Assembly (NCBI GenBank): GCA_900114885.1
Contig: FOUN01000002.1
Coordinates: 248,001-312,000, forward strand
Source: Psychrobacillus psychrodurans
GTDB lineage: Bacteria > Bacillota > Bacilli > Bacillales_A > Planococcaceae
DNA length: 64,000 nucleotides
Direction of reading: 5' to 3'
Made by a program: the position numbers and the translations under genes. Of the stretch, positions 42,771 to 52,530 are shown one piece after another. Numbering within the stretch: the stretch's first letter is position 1; the number at the start of each line of letters is the position of its first letter. Below the pieces are notes generated by a model that searched no databases, was not told where the DNA came from, and saw only the letters and a list, made by a program, of their open reading frames with translations.

Positions 42771-44387
42771 GTGCGATTAGAGCAGTACACACAACCATTC
42801 GCTTCCTCATTTTACAAGAAATATTTGGAAGATATTACTGGCTTATCTTCTTTCTTTCATTATGAATGGAATCAAAAGGCATTTAATAAAAGGATTCAAG
42901 AAGCTGATTTTAGTAAACATAAAAGAACTGAACTTGCTGAAGTGATGACTTCATTTATGAGTAAATATGGTATATCGGCGAAGAGTAAGCAGCATATAGA
43001 TGAACTTAAAAACAATGGGATTGTAGTTATTGGAGGGCAGCAAGCCGGGATTCTATCTGGACCGTTGTATTCAATCCATAAAGCAATTTCTGTTATTGCA
43101 TTGGCAAAACAACAAAGGGAAATACTAGGAGTGCCTGTTATACCTGTTTTTTGGATTGCAGGAGAGGATCATGATATTGATGAAATAAATCATGTCTACA
43201 TAGAAAGAAGTCGAACACTTCAAAAGCTTGTTTATCCGGAAAAGTCTAGAATCAAAAAAATTGCTTCCGAATCTACTTTCAATCTACAATTAATGGATGG
43301 CTATTTGGATGAAATTTTCAAAAGTTTACCAGAGACCTTTTACACGAAAAGCCTTAAATTTAAAGTCATGGAGCTTTTAGAAAATAACTTAACGTATACA
43401 AGTTTTTTTACAGCTTTGATGAATGAACTTTTTCAAGAAGAAGGGTTACTTTTATTAGATGCTGCATATGAACCTTTAAGAAAACTGGAAAGTGATTTTT
43501 TCCAATTACAAATATTACATTCTGCAGAAATAGCTAAGGTTGTATTTGAATATGAAGGAGAAATGGAGCGAGAAGGGTTTGGTACTCCAATACAAGCAAA
43601 AGAATCAGCGGCTCATTTATTTTATATTGAAGAGGGAGAACGTTTTTTGCTTGAAAGAGTCAACGATCGATTTATCCATGAGGCAAAGGGAATATCGTTT
43701 ACACTAGATGAGATGATGGTAATTGCTAGAGAGCATCCTGAGAGGTTAAGTAATAATGTAGTGACTAGACCAATTATGCAGGAAATGGTCTTCCCGGTGT
43801 TAAGTTTCATTGCTGGACCTGGTGAAATTGCTTATTGGGGTACACTTAAAACAGCATTTGAGCTTTTTGATATGAAAATGCCAGTTCTTATGCCACGAAT
43901 TAGTATTTCTATTGTCAATGCCAAAACGCAATCATTATTAGAGAAGTTATCCTTTACTATAGAAGATGTGTGGGATGGATCACTGCAAGATGCTAAGTTG
44001 AATTACATTAATAATAATCGTAATGAAGAAATCCCTCGTTTGGTTGAAGAAATAAAAGAGGATCTTATAGAAAAGTATGAAAAGCTTGAGAAACTTTTAA
44101 TGAACGATGGGTTAAAGTTGTCTCCTTTAGTACAAAAGAATTTACTTAACCATGAAAAGCAGCTGAAATTCATCCATAATGCAATTGAAGATACATTCCT
44201 AAGTAAGTTAGATGCGACTATTAATCGCTATGATCGTATTAGTATGAATCTAGTGCCAAACGGTGGACTACAAGAACGAACATTTACACCTATTCAATTG
44301 TTGAATGAGTATGGTCCATCTCTAATTCAAAAATTATTAGAGGTTCCTTATGAATTTAATGGTAAACATCATGTGATTTATTTATAA
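42771..44387 (+). CDS. bshC: Bacillithiol biosynthesis cysteine-adding enzyme BshC
   Basis: 538 residues, equal to the B. subtilis length (539). Family segments include GIVVIGGQQAGILSGPLYSIHKAISVIALAKQQ (about 78-110) and VPVIPVFWIAGEDHDIDEINHVYI (about 118-141), which form a nucleotidyltransferase-like Rossmann core, followed by a coiled-coil region (about 430-480). It adds cysteine to glucosaminyl-malate in the last step of bacillithiol synthesis. The start is GTG 42771, 7 nt after GAGGTGG. Confidence 0.95.
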   Translation: MRLEQYTQPFASSFYKKYLEDITGLSSFFHYEWNQKAFNKRIQEADFSKHKRTELAEVMTSFMSKYGISAKSKQHIDELKNNGIVVIGGQQAGILSGPLYSIHKAISVIALAKQQREILGVPVIPVFWIAGEDHDIDEINHVYIERSRTLQKLVYPEKSRIKKIASESTFNLQLMDGYLDEIFKSLPETFYTKSLKFKVMELLENNLTYTSFFTALMNELFQEEGLLLLDAAYEPLRKLESDFFQLQILHSAEIAKVVFEYEGEMEREGFGTPIQAKESAAHLFYIEEGERFLLERVNDRFIHEAKGISFTLDEMMVIAREHPERLSNNVVTRPIMQEMVFPVLSFIAGPGEIAYWGTLKTAFELFDMKMPVLMPRISISIVNAKTQSLLEKLSFTIEDVWDGSLQDAKLNYINNNRNEEIPRLVEEIKEDLIEKYEKLEKLLMNDGLKLSPLVQKNLLNHEKQLKFIHNAIEDTFLSKLDATINRYDRISMNLVPNGGLQERTFTPIQLLNEYGPSLIQKLLEVPYEFNGKHHVIYL

Positions 44388-44394
44388 TTCTTTG

Positions 44395-44416
44395 CCCCCA
44401 CTTTCCTAAGTGGGGG
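44395..44416 (+). terminator. Terminator of bshC
   Basis: CCCCCACTT pairs with AAGTGGGGG around a TCCT loop, then A and six or more T. Confidence 0.93.
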
Positions 44417-44494
44417 ATTTTTTATGAGATAGGGAAGTAAATAAAAATTTCCTGTGAACACTGAGTTCCAGGCACTTTCAAGAATGTGTAATCC

Positions 44495-44614
44495 TGCTGA
44501 TTCCCGTTTCAGGTGGACGCTTTACTCGGGCGTTGCCTTAGCGTCCCCGCTTTGCGCAAGGTCTTCGCCTGACACTATTCCCGTCGGAGTCGTTACCTTG
44601 CACTACAATCAATC
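44495..44614 (+). repeat. Dispersed GC-rich element, module R1 (copy 4)
   Basis: Begins GCTGATTCCCGTTTCAGGTG and ends CACTACAATCAATCAA, with GC-rich middle CGTCCCCGCTTTGCGCAAGG. It matches the copy at 12811 at both ends. Confidence 0.8.
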
Positions 44615-44667
44615 AAGTTTTAGAGGGTGATCAAATTATTTGTAATCGCTTTTATACGAGGGTAAGT

Positions 44668-44912
44668 GTTTGCACTATTAAGAAGTGAACTGCCAAAGAA
44701 ATTATATTTTTCATGAGCTTACTCTAGGAATAGTTAGTAGCTTTCTCTAGTGATCCAAAAATGTACTAACCTGTTTCTAAAAGTTGTAGAATGGCGACGG
44801 ACAGACAAATGCCATAAGATTACCAGTTGCTTTAAAAAACAATTGGACAAAGTTAGAAACAGGTTTTGAACTATAAGGACCAGGCGTCTATTTGCCTGGT
44901 TTTTCTTATAGC
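44668..44912 (+). repeat. Structured intergenic element, module R3 (copy 5)
   Basis: Shares ACTAACCTGTTTCTAAAAGT, GGCGACGGACAGACAAATGC and CATAAGATTACC with the copies at 13129 and 60665. The long variable hairpin is missing here, but the 3' part is clear: GTTAGAAACAGGTTTTGAAC, then CCAGGC/GCCTGG with a T-run at 44880-44906, a complete intrinsic terminator. Confidence 0.7.
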
Positions 44913-44984
44913 GAAAGGATTAAATTTTATGTTTATTACTTAGTGGTTTTGTATTTAGAAGATTAATATCTATCTAATAATACT

Positions 44985-45125
44985 GGTGATTTCCGTTTTA
45001 CACGGAAGCTTTTGACTCTAATGTATATCCCTAAAATTGCTATGTAATAATATTGCAGAACGACTGACCTAAGAGCTCATAAAACGATAGAAACAGGATT
45101 AGATCTGAACGATTCTGATTTTTGT
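44985..45125 (+). repeat. Second, truncated R1-R3 remnant
   Basis: TGGTGATTTCCGTTTTACACG is an R1 left end. AACGATAGAAACAGGATTAG further on is an R3 3' block. It lies in tandem behind the larger copy. The rest of the gap up to the mraZ boxes (45126-45402) shows nothing I can assign. Confidence 0.5.
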
Positions 45126-45402
45126 ATGAGACGAACTTTTTTCCAACTACCATGCCAATTATCCAATTAAGCACCTTATTTTTGATTCGGTGGTTTATTT
45201 TAATGGAATCTCCCCCACATTCTGAGGAATTTCATCTGCAATTTTTGAAAAGGTTGTAATCATTATATAAAAACCGGCCAAAATTCTAACTTTTATAAGT
45301 CTTAAAGTTCTAGGAATACTTTGTTGAAATTGCAAGAAATCCTGTCTCAACAAGTACTATTTACACATTTTAAAGAAATATTGTCCTGTTTTAAAAAAAA
45401 CG

Positions 45403-45447
45403 GTGGAGGAAAGTGGGGCGATGTGGTATGTTAATGACATAAAGTGG
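45403..45447 (+). promoter_or_regulatory. Candidate MraZ operator: phased GTGG boxes
   Basis: GTGG starts at 45403, 45413 and 45423, exactly 10 bp apart, with GTGGAG, GTGGGG and GTGGTA as the boxes. A fourth, GTGGGG at 45444, overlaps the mraZ ribosome binding site two turns further. MraZ proteins bind short, phased TGGG-type direct repeats in front of their own gene, so autoregulation is likely. Confidence 0.6.
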
Positions 45448-45457
45448 GGTGAGTAGC

Positions 45458-45889
45458 ATGTTCATGGGCGAATATCAACATAACGTTGATGCGAAGGGAC
45501 GGTTAATAATTCCTTCAAAATTCCGAGAGCATTTAGATGACAGTTTTGTCTTAACGCGTGGTCTCGATAATTGCTTATTTGGTTATCCTATGAATGAATG
45601 GCGAAAACTCGAAGAAAAATTAAAAGAACTCCCAGTTACTAAGAAAGATGCTCGTGCATTTACTCGTTTTTTCTTCTCAGGTGCAACCGAAGTAGAAATA
45701 GACAAACAAGGTCGTATCAATATTCCGATCAACCTCCGTAGCTATGCAAAAATGGACAAGGAATGTATCGTACTTGGAGTATCGAATCGTCTTGAAATAT
45801 GGGCAAAAGATGCTTGGGAAAATTATTTTGTGGAATCTGAGGATTCTTTCAATGATATTGCAGAAAATATGATTGGCTTTGACATATAA
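45458..45889 (+). CDS. mraZ: Transcriptional regulator MraZ
   Basis: 143 residues, the standard length, made of two AbrB-like SpoVT/MraZ half domains: [23 protein letters not shown] (residues 2-24) and [20 protein letters not shown] (about 78-97). It forms a ring and represses or tunes the dcw operon. ATG 45458 is preferred because the GTG at 45449 overlaps the GGGGTGAG site. It heads the cluster, 131 nt before rsmH. Confidence 0.93.
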   Translation: MFMGEYQHNVDAKGRLIIPSKFREHLDDSFVLTRGLDNCLFGYPMNEWRKLEEKLKELPVTKKDARAFTRFFFSGATEVEIDKQGRINIPINLRSYAKMDKECIVLGVSNRLEIWAKDAWENYFVESEDSFNDIAENMIGFDI

Positions 45890-46020
45890 CTTTTAACTAG
45901 TAGGGGTTTTCTCCCCCACTGAATTAGGTTAAAGTATCTGGTGGATTTAATATCGAGTTAAATGATATAAATCTGAACAGAACTACGCCAAGGTTAATTT
46001 AATAAAGAGGAGGGGACAGC

Positions 46021-46971
46021 TTGTTTCATCACACAACCGTATTATTAAAAGAGACAGTAGATGGACTAGCTATTCGTCCTGATGGGATCTATGTGGATTG
46101 CACACTAGGCGGAGCTGGCCACAGTGAGTATTTAGTACAACAATTAAATGAAAAAGGTAGACTTATTTGCTTTGACCAAGATATGACGGCTATTGAAAAT
46201 GCCAAGACAAAACTTGCACCGTTTTTAGATAAAGTTACTTTTGTACATGCTAACTTTCGTTATTTAAAAGATGAACTTTACCAAATTGGTGTTGAAAAAG
46301 TCGATGGAATTTTGTATGACTTAGGAGTATCATCTCCACAATTAGATACTCCTGAGCGTGGATTCAGCTACAACTATGATGCACCCTTAGATATGCGTAT
46401 GGATCAATCAAGTGAGTTAACTGCTTATCATATAGTCAACGAATGGTCCTATGAAAAACTACTCAAAATATTTTTCCGTTACGGAGAAGAGAAGTTTTCC
46501 AAACAGATAGCGCGTAAAATTGAAAAAGCTAGAGAAATAGAGCCAATTGCTACCACATTCCAACTCGTAGAATTAATAAAAGAAGGCATACCGGCAGCTG
46601 CTAGAAGAACTGGAGGTCATCCTGCGAAGCGTATTTTCCAGGCAATCCGAATCGCAGTAAATGATGAATTAGGAGCGGCAGAAGACTCCCTTGAAGATGC
46701 TATTAAGCTTATCAAAGTAGGGGGAAGAGTAAGTGTTATTACTTTCCACTCTTTGGAAGACAGACTAACTAAAACACTTTTTAAGGAAGCATCTTCTATA
46801 CCTGATTTACCTCCAAATTTACCAATGATTCCTGCAGGAATGGAGCCAATGCTAAAGCTGGTTACAAGGAAACCGATTGTCCCGTCGGAGGACGAATTAG
46901 CGGTAAATAATCGTTCCCGTTCAGCAAAGTTACGCATTGTGGAAAAATTAATCGAAAAGGGGAGTGTCTAA
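46021..46971 (+). CDS. rsmH: 16S rRNA (cytosine(1402)-N4)-methyltransferase RsmH
   Basis: A 316-residue SAM enzyme: [21 protein letters not shown] at the start, [14 protein letters not shown] (about residues 23-36) as SAM motif, [23 protein letters not shown] (about 98-120), [20 protein letters not shown] and the terminal [14 protein letters not shown]. The start is TTG 46021 behind GAGGAGGGG. ftsL starts directly after the stop. Confidence 0.95.
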   Translation: MFHHTTVLLKETVDGLAIRPDGIYVDCTLGGAGHSEYLVQQLNEKGRLICFDQDMTAIENAKTKLAPFLDKVTFVHANFRYLKDELYQIGVEKVDGILYDLGVSSPQLDTPERGFSYNYDAPLDMRMDQSSELTAYHIVNEWSYEKLLKIFFRYGEEKFSKQIARKIEKAREIEPIATTFQLVELIKEGIPAAARRTGGHPAKRIFQAIRIAVNDELGAAEDSLEDAIKLIKVGGRVSVITFHSLEDRLTKTLFKEASSIPDLPPNLPMIPAGMEPMLKLVTRKPIVPSEDELAVNNRSRSAKLRIVEKLIEKGSV

Positions 46972-47340
46972 ATGGCTATTCGTAAACATCAGTCACAAAC
47001 ATACATAACTCGGCCTTCTTACCCTGAACAACCACTTGTAAAGAAGCCGGCAAAACAACGTAATAAACTGATTTCTCGAGGAGAAAAAATCCTTTTTATT
47101 GGGTTATTAGCTATAGTTACCATTTTGTCTTTAATGATTATTCAAACTCAAACCGCTGTACGGGCAACAACTACCGATATTTCTCTACTTGAAAAGGAAA
47201 TTGACTCTACTGTGAAAAAGAATACCGACTTGTCTATACAAGTAAATGAATTATCTACCTATGATCGCATTTGGAAAAAGGCGGAAGAGCTCGGTTTGAA
47301 ACTGAATGAGCAAAACGTAAAGGTAGTGCCAGGACAATGA
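46972..47340 (+). CDS. ftsL: Cell division protein FtsL
   Basis: 122 residues: basic cytoplasmic N-terminus, one membrane helix (about 40-58) and an extracytoplasmic coiled coil (about 65-100) with the typical DRIWKKAEELGLKLNEQNVKVV ending. It bridges DivIC and the septal PBP. The gene is read after GGGGAGTG, and its ATGA stop overlap with pbpB indicates translational coupling. Confidence 0.9.
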   Translation: MAIRKHQSQTYITRPSYPEQPLVKKPAKQRNKLISRGEKILFIGLLAIVTILSLMIIQTQTAVRATTTDISLLEKEIDSTVKKNTDLSIQVNELSTYDRIWKKAEELGLKLNEQNVKVVPGQ

Positions 47341-49541
47341 ATAAGAAATTTCGTTTTCAATGGGGAGCCTTTCTAATGTTTTTACTATATGGAGGGCTCT
47401 TTTTTTTATTACTTAGTCGTTTTGTATTTATACAGTATACAGGCACAGCCGAAGGACAAGAATTATCAACAAAAGCAGAGAATAAATATAGTAGAGAACA
47501 AACTCTTCAAGCTAGTAGAGGTAAAATAATTGATCGTAATGGTGAAATTATTGCGCAGGATACACTTAGTTATAAAATGATTGCTGTGATTAGTCCAAGT
47601 GCCTCTAATAATAGTAGTGTACAAAGACATGTTACTGATACAGCAAAGACTGCTAAAGTATTATCGAATTATATAGATATGACAGAACAAGAGATTATTA
47701 GTTTACTAGATAAAAATATAAAAGCTGAGAAATATCAAGTGGAATTCGGAAAAGCTGGTAGAGATATTAACAATCAAATAATGGAAGAGATAAAAAGTAA
47801 CGAACTACCTGGAATAATTTTTATCGAAGATTTGAAAAGATTATATCCTAATGGCCAATTTGCCTCCCATTTAATAGGTTTCGCTCTAAAAGAAGAGAAA
47901 GAAGATGGGACAGCTGAACCTGTCGGGAAAATGGGGCTTGAATATATTTATGATGAAGAGTTAACAGGCACTCCTGGTAAAGTCGAATTCAAAAGCGATA
48001 CTAAAGGTTTTTTACTTCCGAATGCTGAGAAAATGGTAACAAAGGCACAGGATGGTTTGGATATCCAGCTCACACTAGATAAGACCATTCAGAACTTTTT
48101 AGAAGAATCTATGAATAAAGTGCAAGAAAAATATGAACCAGAAAAGATTACGGCAGTTGTTGCAGATCCGAAAACTGGGAAGATATTAGCAATGTCCCAG
48201 CGACCTACCTTTGAACCGAATACAAGAGAAGGATTATCCACTAACTGGTTAAATGAAGTAACAGAGCAGACAATTGAACCAGGATCTACCTTCAAAGTAT
48301 TCACACTAGCCTCTGCAATTGAGGAGGGGGTATGGGCACCTAATGCTACATTTAAATCTGGTTCTTATACGATTTATGATAGAACGATTCGTGATCATAA
48401 CGTAGTAGGGTGGGGGAATATAACGTATTTAGAAGGTTTCCAACGTTCATCCAACGTATCAATGGCTTACTTACTGAACCAAATAGGAGAGGAAACATTC
48501 AATGAATACATTAAACTCTTCGGATTTGGACAGAAGACGGGAATTGACCTCCCCAATGAAGCTTCTGGAATCATAGCAGATTCTGGACCAGTTGAACGAA
48601 TTACTACAACATTTGGTCAGGGTACAACTGTTACACCTATACAAATGGTCCAGGGTATGACTGCTATAGCAAATGAAGGTAAAATGATGCAACCCTATAT
48701 TATTGAGCAAATTGTCAATCCTAATACAAATGAAGTAGTGGAGAATCATAAACCGACTGAAAAAAAATCTCCAATTTCTAAAGAGACTGCACAGCAGGTA
48801 AAAGAAATACTGGAAAGCACTATAACATCAGAAATAGGTACTGCTAAGAAATTCAAGTTAAATGGATATACATCAGCTGGAAAAACTGGAACTGCTCAAA
48901 TAGCAAAACCTGGTGGTGGTTACTATTGGGGAAGAAATGATTTCCTATATTCTTTCATAGGGATGGCTCCAGTTGAGGACCCGGAGTTAATCGTATATAT
49001 CATGGTTCATCGACCTAATTTGGAGCCAACTGAATCAGGTTCCGAAACGACATCAGAAATTTTCAACTCGGTAACAGAAAGAAGTTTGAAATATTTAAAT
49101 ATCGAGCCGGAGAACACGGAACTTGCAAAACCAATTAAAATGCCTAATGTAATTGGAGAAAATATAATTGAGAGTCAAAGTAAACTTGAAGCAGAGGGTT
49201 TAAAAACAGTAGTTATCGGTCAGTCGGATAAGGTGGAAGAACAGTATCCTATGGCTAATGCATCCACTATTTCAAATAGCACAGTCTTTATAAAGGGACA
49301 GGGAGACATTCAATTACCAAACTTTAAGGGCTGGTCAAAAAGAAATATAATGTTATATAAATCATTATCAAAATTACCTATTGAAATTGTTGGAGAAGGG
49401 TTTGTAACAGAACAGAGTTTGACTGGAGGATCGATCGTAACGGCTGACACTCCCATAGTCGTAAAACTTGCCACTCCTGATGAAGTAACGAATATGGAAA
49501 CAAGCAAAGAAGAATCACTTACAGATTTACCTCAGGACTAA
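47337..49541 (+). CDS. pbpB: Septal class B penicillin-binding protein 2B
   Basis: A 734-residue transpeptidase with an N-terminal anchor (about 10-30), PBP dimer domain (ASRGKIIDRNGEIIAQDT) and transpeptidase motifs SxxK (GSTFKVF, about 320), SxN (RSSNVSM, about 370) and KTG (SAGKTGTAQ, about 512). Two C-terminal PASTA domains start at MPNVIGENIIESQSKLEAEGL and QLPNFKGWSKRNIM. It is the essential partner of FtsW at the septum. It overlaps ftsL by 4 nt; spoVD follows after 62 nt. Confidence 0.95.
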   Translation: MNKKFRFQWGAFLMFLLYGGLFFLLLSRFVFIQYTGTAEGQELSTKAENKYSREQTLQASRGKIIDRNGEIIAQDTLSYKMIAVISPSASNNSSVQRHVTDTAKTAKVLSNYIDMTEQEIISLLDKNIKAEKYQVEFGKAGRDINNQIMEEIKSNELPGIIFIEDLKRLYPNGQFASHLIGFALKEEKEDGTAEPVGKMGLEYIYDEELTGTPGKVEFKSDTKGFLLPNAEKMVTKAQDGLDIQLTLDKTIQNFLEESMNKVQEKYEPEKITAVVADPKTGKILAMSQRPTFEPNTREGLSTNWLNEVTEQTIEPGSTFKVFTLASAIEEGVWAPNATFKSGSYTIYDRTIRDHNVVGWGNITYLEGFQRSSNVSMAYLLNQIGEETFNEYIKLFGFGQKTGIDLPNEASGIIADSGPVERITTTFGQGTTVTPIQMVQGMTAIANEGKMMQPYIIEQIVNPNTNEVVENHKPTEKKSPISKETAQQVKEILESTITSEIGTAKKFKLNGYTSAGKTGTAQIAKPGGGYYWGRNDFLYSFIGMAPVEDPELIVYIMVHRPNLEPTESGSETTSEIFNSVTERSLKYLNIEPENTELAKPIKMPNVIGENIIESQSKLEAEGLKTVVIGQSDKVEEQYPMANASTISNSTVFIKGQGDIQLPNFKGWSKRNIMLYKSLSKLPIEIVGEGFVTEQSLTGGSIVTADTPIVVKLATPDEVTNMETSKEESLTDLPQD

Positions 49542-49603
49542 AAGAGGGATAGAATAGTTAGAGTCATTTTCTCATAAGTTATCTAAAACGGACTAAAGGG
49601 GAA

Positions 49604-51511
49604 TTGGCAATTTCAAAATTAAAACAAATTGTACGTCTACGCATGATTTGGATTATGATTATTTTTTTATTCTTATTGGTACTGTTCAAGTTAGTTCAAC
49701 TTCAATTTTTTCAGTTTGATGAACTTACGACGAAAGCGAAAGAAAGCTGGGATAGAGAACTACCTTACGCATCGCTGCGTGGGAATATTTTGGATCGTAA
49801 TGGTGAAGTAATTGTTGGCAATAAGCTTTCACCTACCTTGTTTTATATGCCATCTCAAAATGATGATCCAGAACAAGTAGCTGATGAAATTGGTCCTTTA
49901 ATTGGCATGGACAAAGGTGAGCTTTTAGAGCAAATAAACAAAAGAAGCTACTTGGTAAAGATTGCACCAAAAGGAAAAAATATTTCAAGTGAACTTGCAA
50001 TGGACATACAAGATAAGAATATTAAAGGATTGTATGCAGGAGTAGATTATATAAGAGACTATCCATATGGTAATATGTTATCTAGATTAGTAGGATTCAC
50101 TGGATATGATGCACAAGGGCTTGCTGGAATCGAATATCAATATGATTCTATTTTAAAAGGCGAGTCTTCTGCTGTGCGAATGTTTACCGACGCCAAGGGA
50201 GTACCGCTTCCTCATGTGGATGATGGTTGGAAAAATGGAGTAAAAGGTAATCATGTTCAGCTTACCGTGGATTTGGATATTCAGAAAGTAGTTGAACGTG
50301 AACTTACTCAAGCTATGCAAAAGTATGAGGCGACTCAAGCGATTGCAATCGTCATGAATCCGAAAAACGGTGAAATATTAGCCCTTGCTTCTGCTCCTAA
50401 TTTCGATCCATCTTCATATCAAGAGGTGGACTCAACTATTTATAACAGAAACTTACCAGTCTGGATGACTTTTGAACCTGGTTCAACTTTTAAGATTATT
50501 ACATTAAGTGCCGCGTTAGAAGAGAAAGTAGTAGACTTAGAGGAAGATCATTTCCATGATATCGGGTATACAATGGTCGAGGGAGCGAGACTCCGTTGTT
50601 GGAAACGTGAAGGACATGGAGATCAAACATTCCTAGAGGTTGTTGAAAATTCTTGCAACCCTGGTTTTATTGAACTAGGGAATAGAGTTGGTGCAGAGAA
50701 ACTGTCGGAGTACATACGCAACTTTGGCTTTGGTGAATCTACAGGATCAGGGATGGCTGGGGAATCAACGGGTATTCTATTTAGTAAAGAGAACTTTGGA
50801 CCTGTAGAACATGCTACAACATCCTTTGGTCAAGGGATATCTGTTACACCTATCCAACAAGTTCAAGCTGTAGCCGCAGCAGTTAATGGTGGATATCTGT
50901 ATAAGCCATTTATTGTGAAAAATACAATTGATGGTGAAACAAACGAAATATTATCGAGTAGTGAGCCAGAGATGAAGCGTCAAGTTATTAGTGAGGAAAC
51001 TTCCGCCATTGTACGAGATGCTTTGGAACATGTTGTTGCGGAAGGATCAGGTAGAAACGCGTATCGCGACCAACTTCGTATTGGTGGTAAAACAGGAACA
51101 GCACAAAAAGTTCAAGACGGGCGGTATATGGAAGGGGAATACATTGTTTCCTTTATAGGATTTGCACCTGCTGATAATCCTGAGCTTATCGTATATGTGG
51201 CAATTGATAACCCAAAACATAGCACTCAATTTGGTGGAGTCATTGCAGCACCAATTGTAGGTCAAATTTTGGAAGATTCAATGAAGACTAAAGGTAGTGG
51301 CACCCAATTGGAAAAAGAGTATAGATGGGGAGATGTGGAACAAGTCCGTACACCAAACCTAGTAGGAACGAAAAGGAAAGAAATTACGTCCTATATGTAT
51401 CCATTTACTATTGTTTGGCATGGTGAGGGAGACGAAATAATATCTCAGCTACCAAAAGAAAATGGGCTCATCCCATTAGATGGAACAATACATGTCTACA
51501 CAAATAAATAA
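49604..51511 (+). CDS. spoVD: Sporulation-specific PBP SpoVD
   Basis: A 635-residue class B PBP paralogous to PBP2B, with one anchor helix (about 14-34), YASLRGNILDRNGEVIVGNKLS, SxxK in GSTFKIIT (about 295), SxN in ENSCNPG (about 350), KTG in GGKTGTAQK (about 492) and one C-terminal PASTA domain. SpoVD makes spore cortex with SpoVE. The start is TTG 49604; AAAGGGG ends only 2 nt before it, so initiation may be modest. In B. subtilis, murE follows; here mraY does. Confidence 0.9.
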   Translation: MAISKLKQIVRLRMIWIMIIFLFLLVLFKLVQLQFFQFDELTTKAKESWDRELPYASLRGNILDRNGEVIVGNKLSPTLFYMPSQNDDPEQVADEIGPLIGMDKGELLEQINKRSYLVKIAPKGKNISSELAMDIQDKNIKGLYAGVDYIRDYPYGNMLSRLVGFTGYDAQGLAGIEYQYDSILKGESSAVRMFTDAKGVPLPHVDDGWKNGVKGNHVQLTVDLDIQKVVERELTQAMQKYEATQAIAIVMNPKNGEILALASAPNFDPSSYQEVDSTIYNRNLPVWMTFEPGSTFKIITLSAALEEKVVDLEEDHFHDIGYTMVEGARLRCWKREGHGDQTFLEVVENSCNPGFIELGNRVGAEKLSEYIRNFGFGESTGSGMAGESTGILFSKENFGPVEHATTSFGQGISVTPIQQVQAVAAAVNGGYLYKPFIVKNTIDGETNEILSSSEPEMKRQVISEETSAIVRDALEHVVAEGSGRNAYRDQLRIGGKTGTAQKVQDGRYMEGEYIVSFIGFAPADNPELIVYVAIDNPKHSTQFGGVIAAPIVGQILEDSMKTKGSGTQLEKEYRWGDVEQVRTPNLVGTKRKEITSYMYPFTIVWHGEGDEIISQLPKENGLIPLDGTIHVYTNK

Positions 51512-51557
51512 AACAGTACATTCATTATTAGTTGATCGTATTTAAGGAGATTTTTTC

Positions 51558-52529
51558 ATGACATTGTCTACAACGGTTATTACACTTATTGTTAGTTTTT
51601 TAATCACTATTATTCTTGCTCCAATAGTTATTCCGTATTTAAGAAGAATGAAATTTGGTCAAAGTATTAGAGAAGAAGGCCCACAGTCGCATCATAAAAA
51701 GGCGGGTACTCCTACAATGGGAGGACTTATCTTCTTAGCATCTATTATTATTTCTACACTTGCTCTTTCATTTTATTTTGATCAGTTAACTACTCAGTCA
51801 ATTGTTTTATTAGTTATCCTGGTAGGATTCGGTGTAATTGGGTTTTTAGATGACTTTATAAAAGTAGTATTGAAGAGAAATCTTGGTTTAACTTCTATTC
51901 AGAAACTAATTGGTCAGATTCTTATTGCGGTAATTGCGTATTTCTTACTAAAGCAAGGTCCATTCGATACAACCATTGAAATACCATTTACACAAATGGA
52001 ACTAGCTTTAGGACAATTGTATATTGCTTTCCTAATATTTTGGTTAGTAGGGTTTTCAAATGCTGTCAATTTAACAGATGGCTTAGATGGTTTAGTAGCA
52101 GGAACTGCAACGGTTGCCTTTGCGACATTTGGTGTTCTAGCACTTGCTTATGAACAAACAGATATAGCTATATTCACTTTCAGTGTTTCGGGTTCACTTT
52201 TAGGGTTTTTATTATTCAACAAAAATCCAGCAAAAGTGTTTATGGGAGATACGGGATCTCTAGCATTAGGTGGCGCACTAGCAATGGTATCCATTCTAGT
52301 TAAACATGAATTGTTATTACTACTAGTCGGGATTATTTTTGTAATTGAAACATTGTCGGTAATTTTGCAGGTAATTAGCTTTAAAACAACCGGAAAACGT
52401 ATATTTAAAATGAGCCCAATTCATCATCATTTTGAATTATCAGGTTGGAATGAACGTAAAATAGTTACCGTTTTTTGGGCAATAGGTTTTATAGCTGCAA
52501 TGATTGTAGTCTGCTTGGAGGTTTTGTAA
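51558..52529 (+). CDS. mraY: Phospho-MurNAc-pentapeptide transferase MraY
   Basis: A 323-residue integral membrane enzyme with ten helices that makes lipid I. It has [15 protein letters not shown] (about 36-50), [16 protein letters not shown] (about 96-111) with the DDxxK motif, [17 protein letters not shown] (about 170-186), [10 protein letters not shown] and [14 protein letters not shown] (about 292-305). AAGGAG precedes the ATG. It directly follows spoVD after 46 nt. Confidence 0.96.
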   Translation: MTLSTTVITLIVSFLITIILAPIVIPYLRRMKFGQSIREEGPQSHHKKAGTPTMGGLIFLASIIISTLALSFYFDQLTTQSIVLLVILVGFGVIGFLDDFIKVVLKRNLGLTSIQKLIGQILIAVIAYFLLKQGPFDTTIEIPFTQMELALGQLYIAFLIFWLVGFSNAVNLTDGLDGLVAGTATVAFATFGVLALAYEQTDIAIFTFSVSGSLLGFLLFNKNPAKVFMGDTGSLALGGALAMVSILVKHELLLLLVGIIFVIETLSVILQVISFKTTGKRIFKMSPIHHHFELSGWNERKIVTVFWAIGFIAAMIVVCLEVL

Positions 52530-52530
52530 T

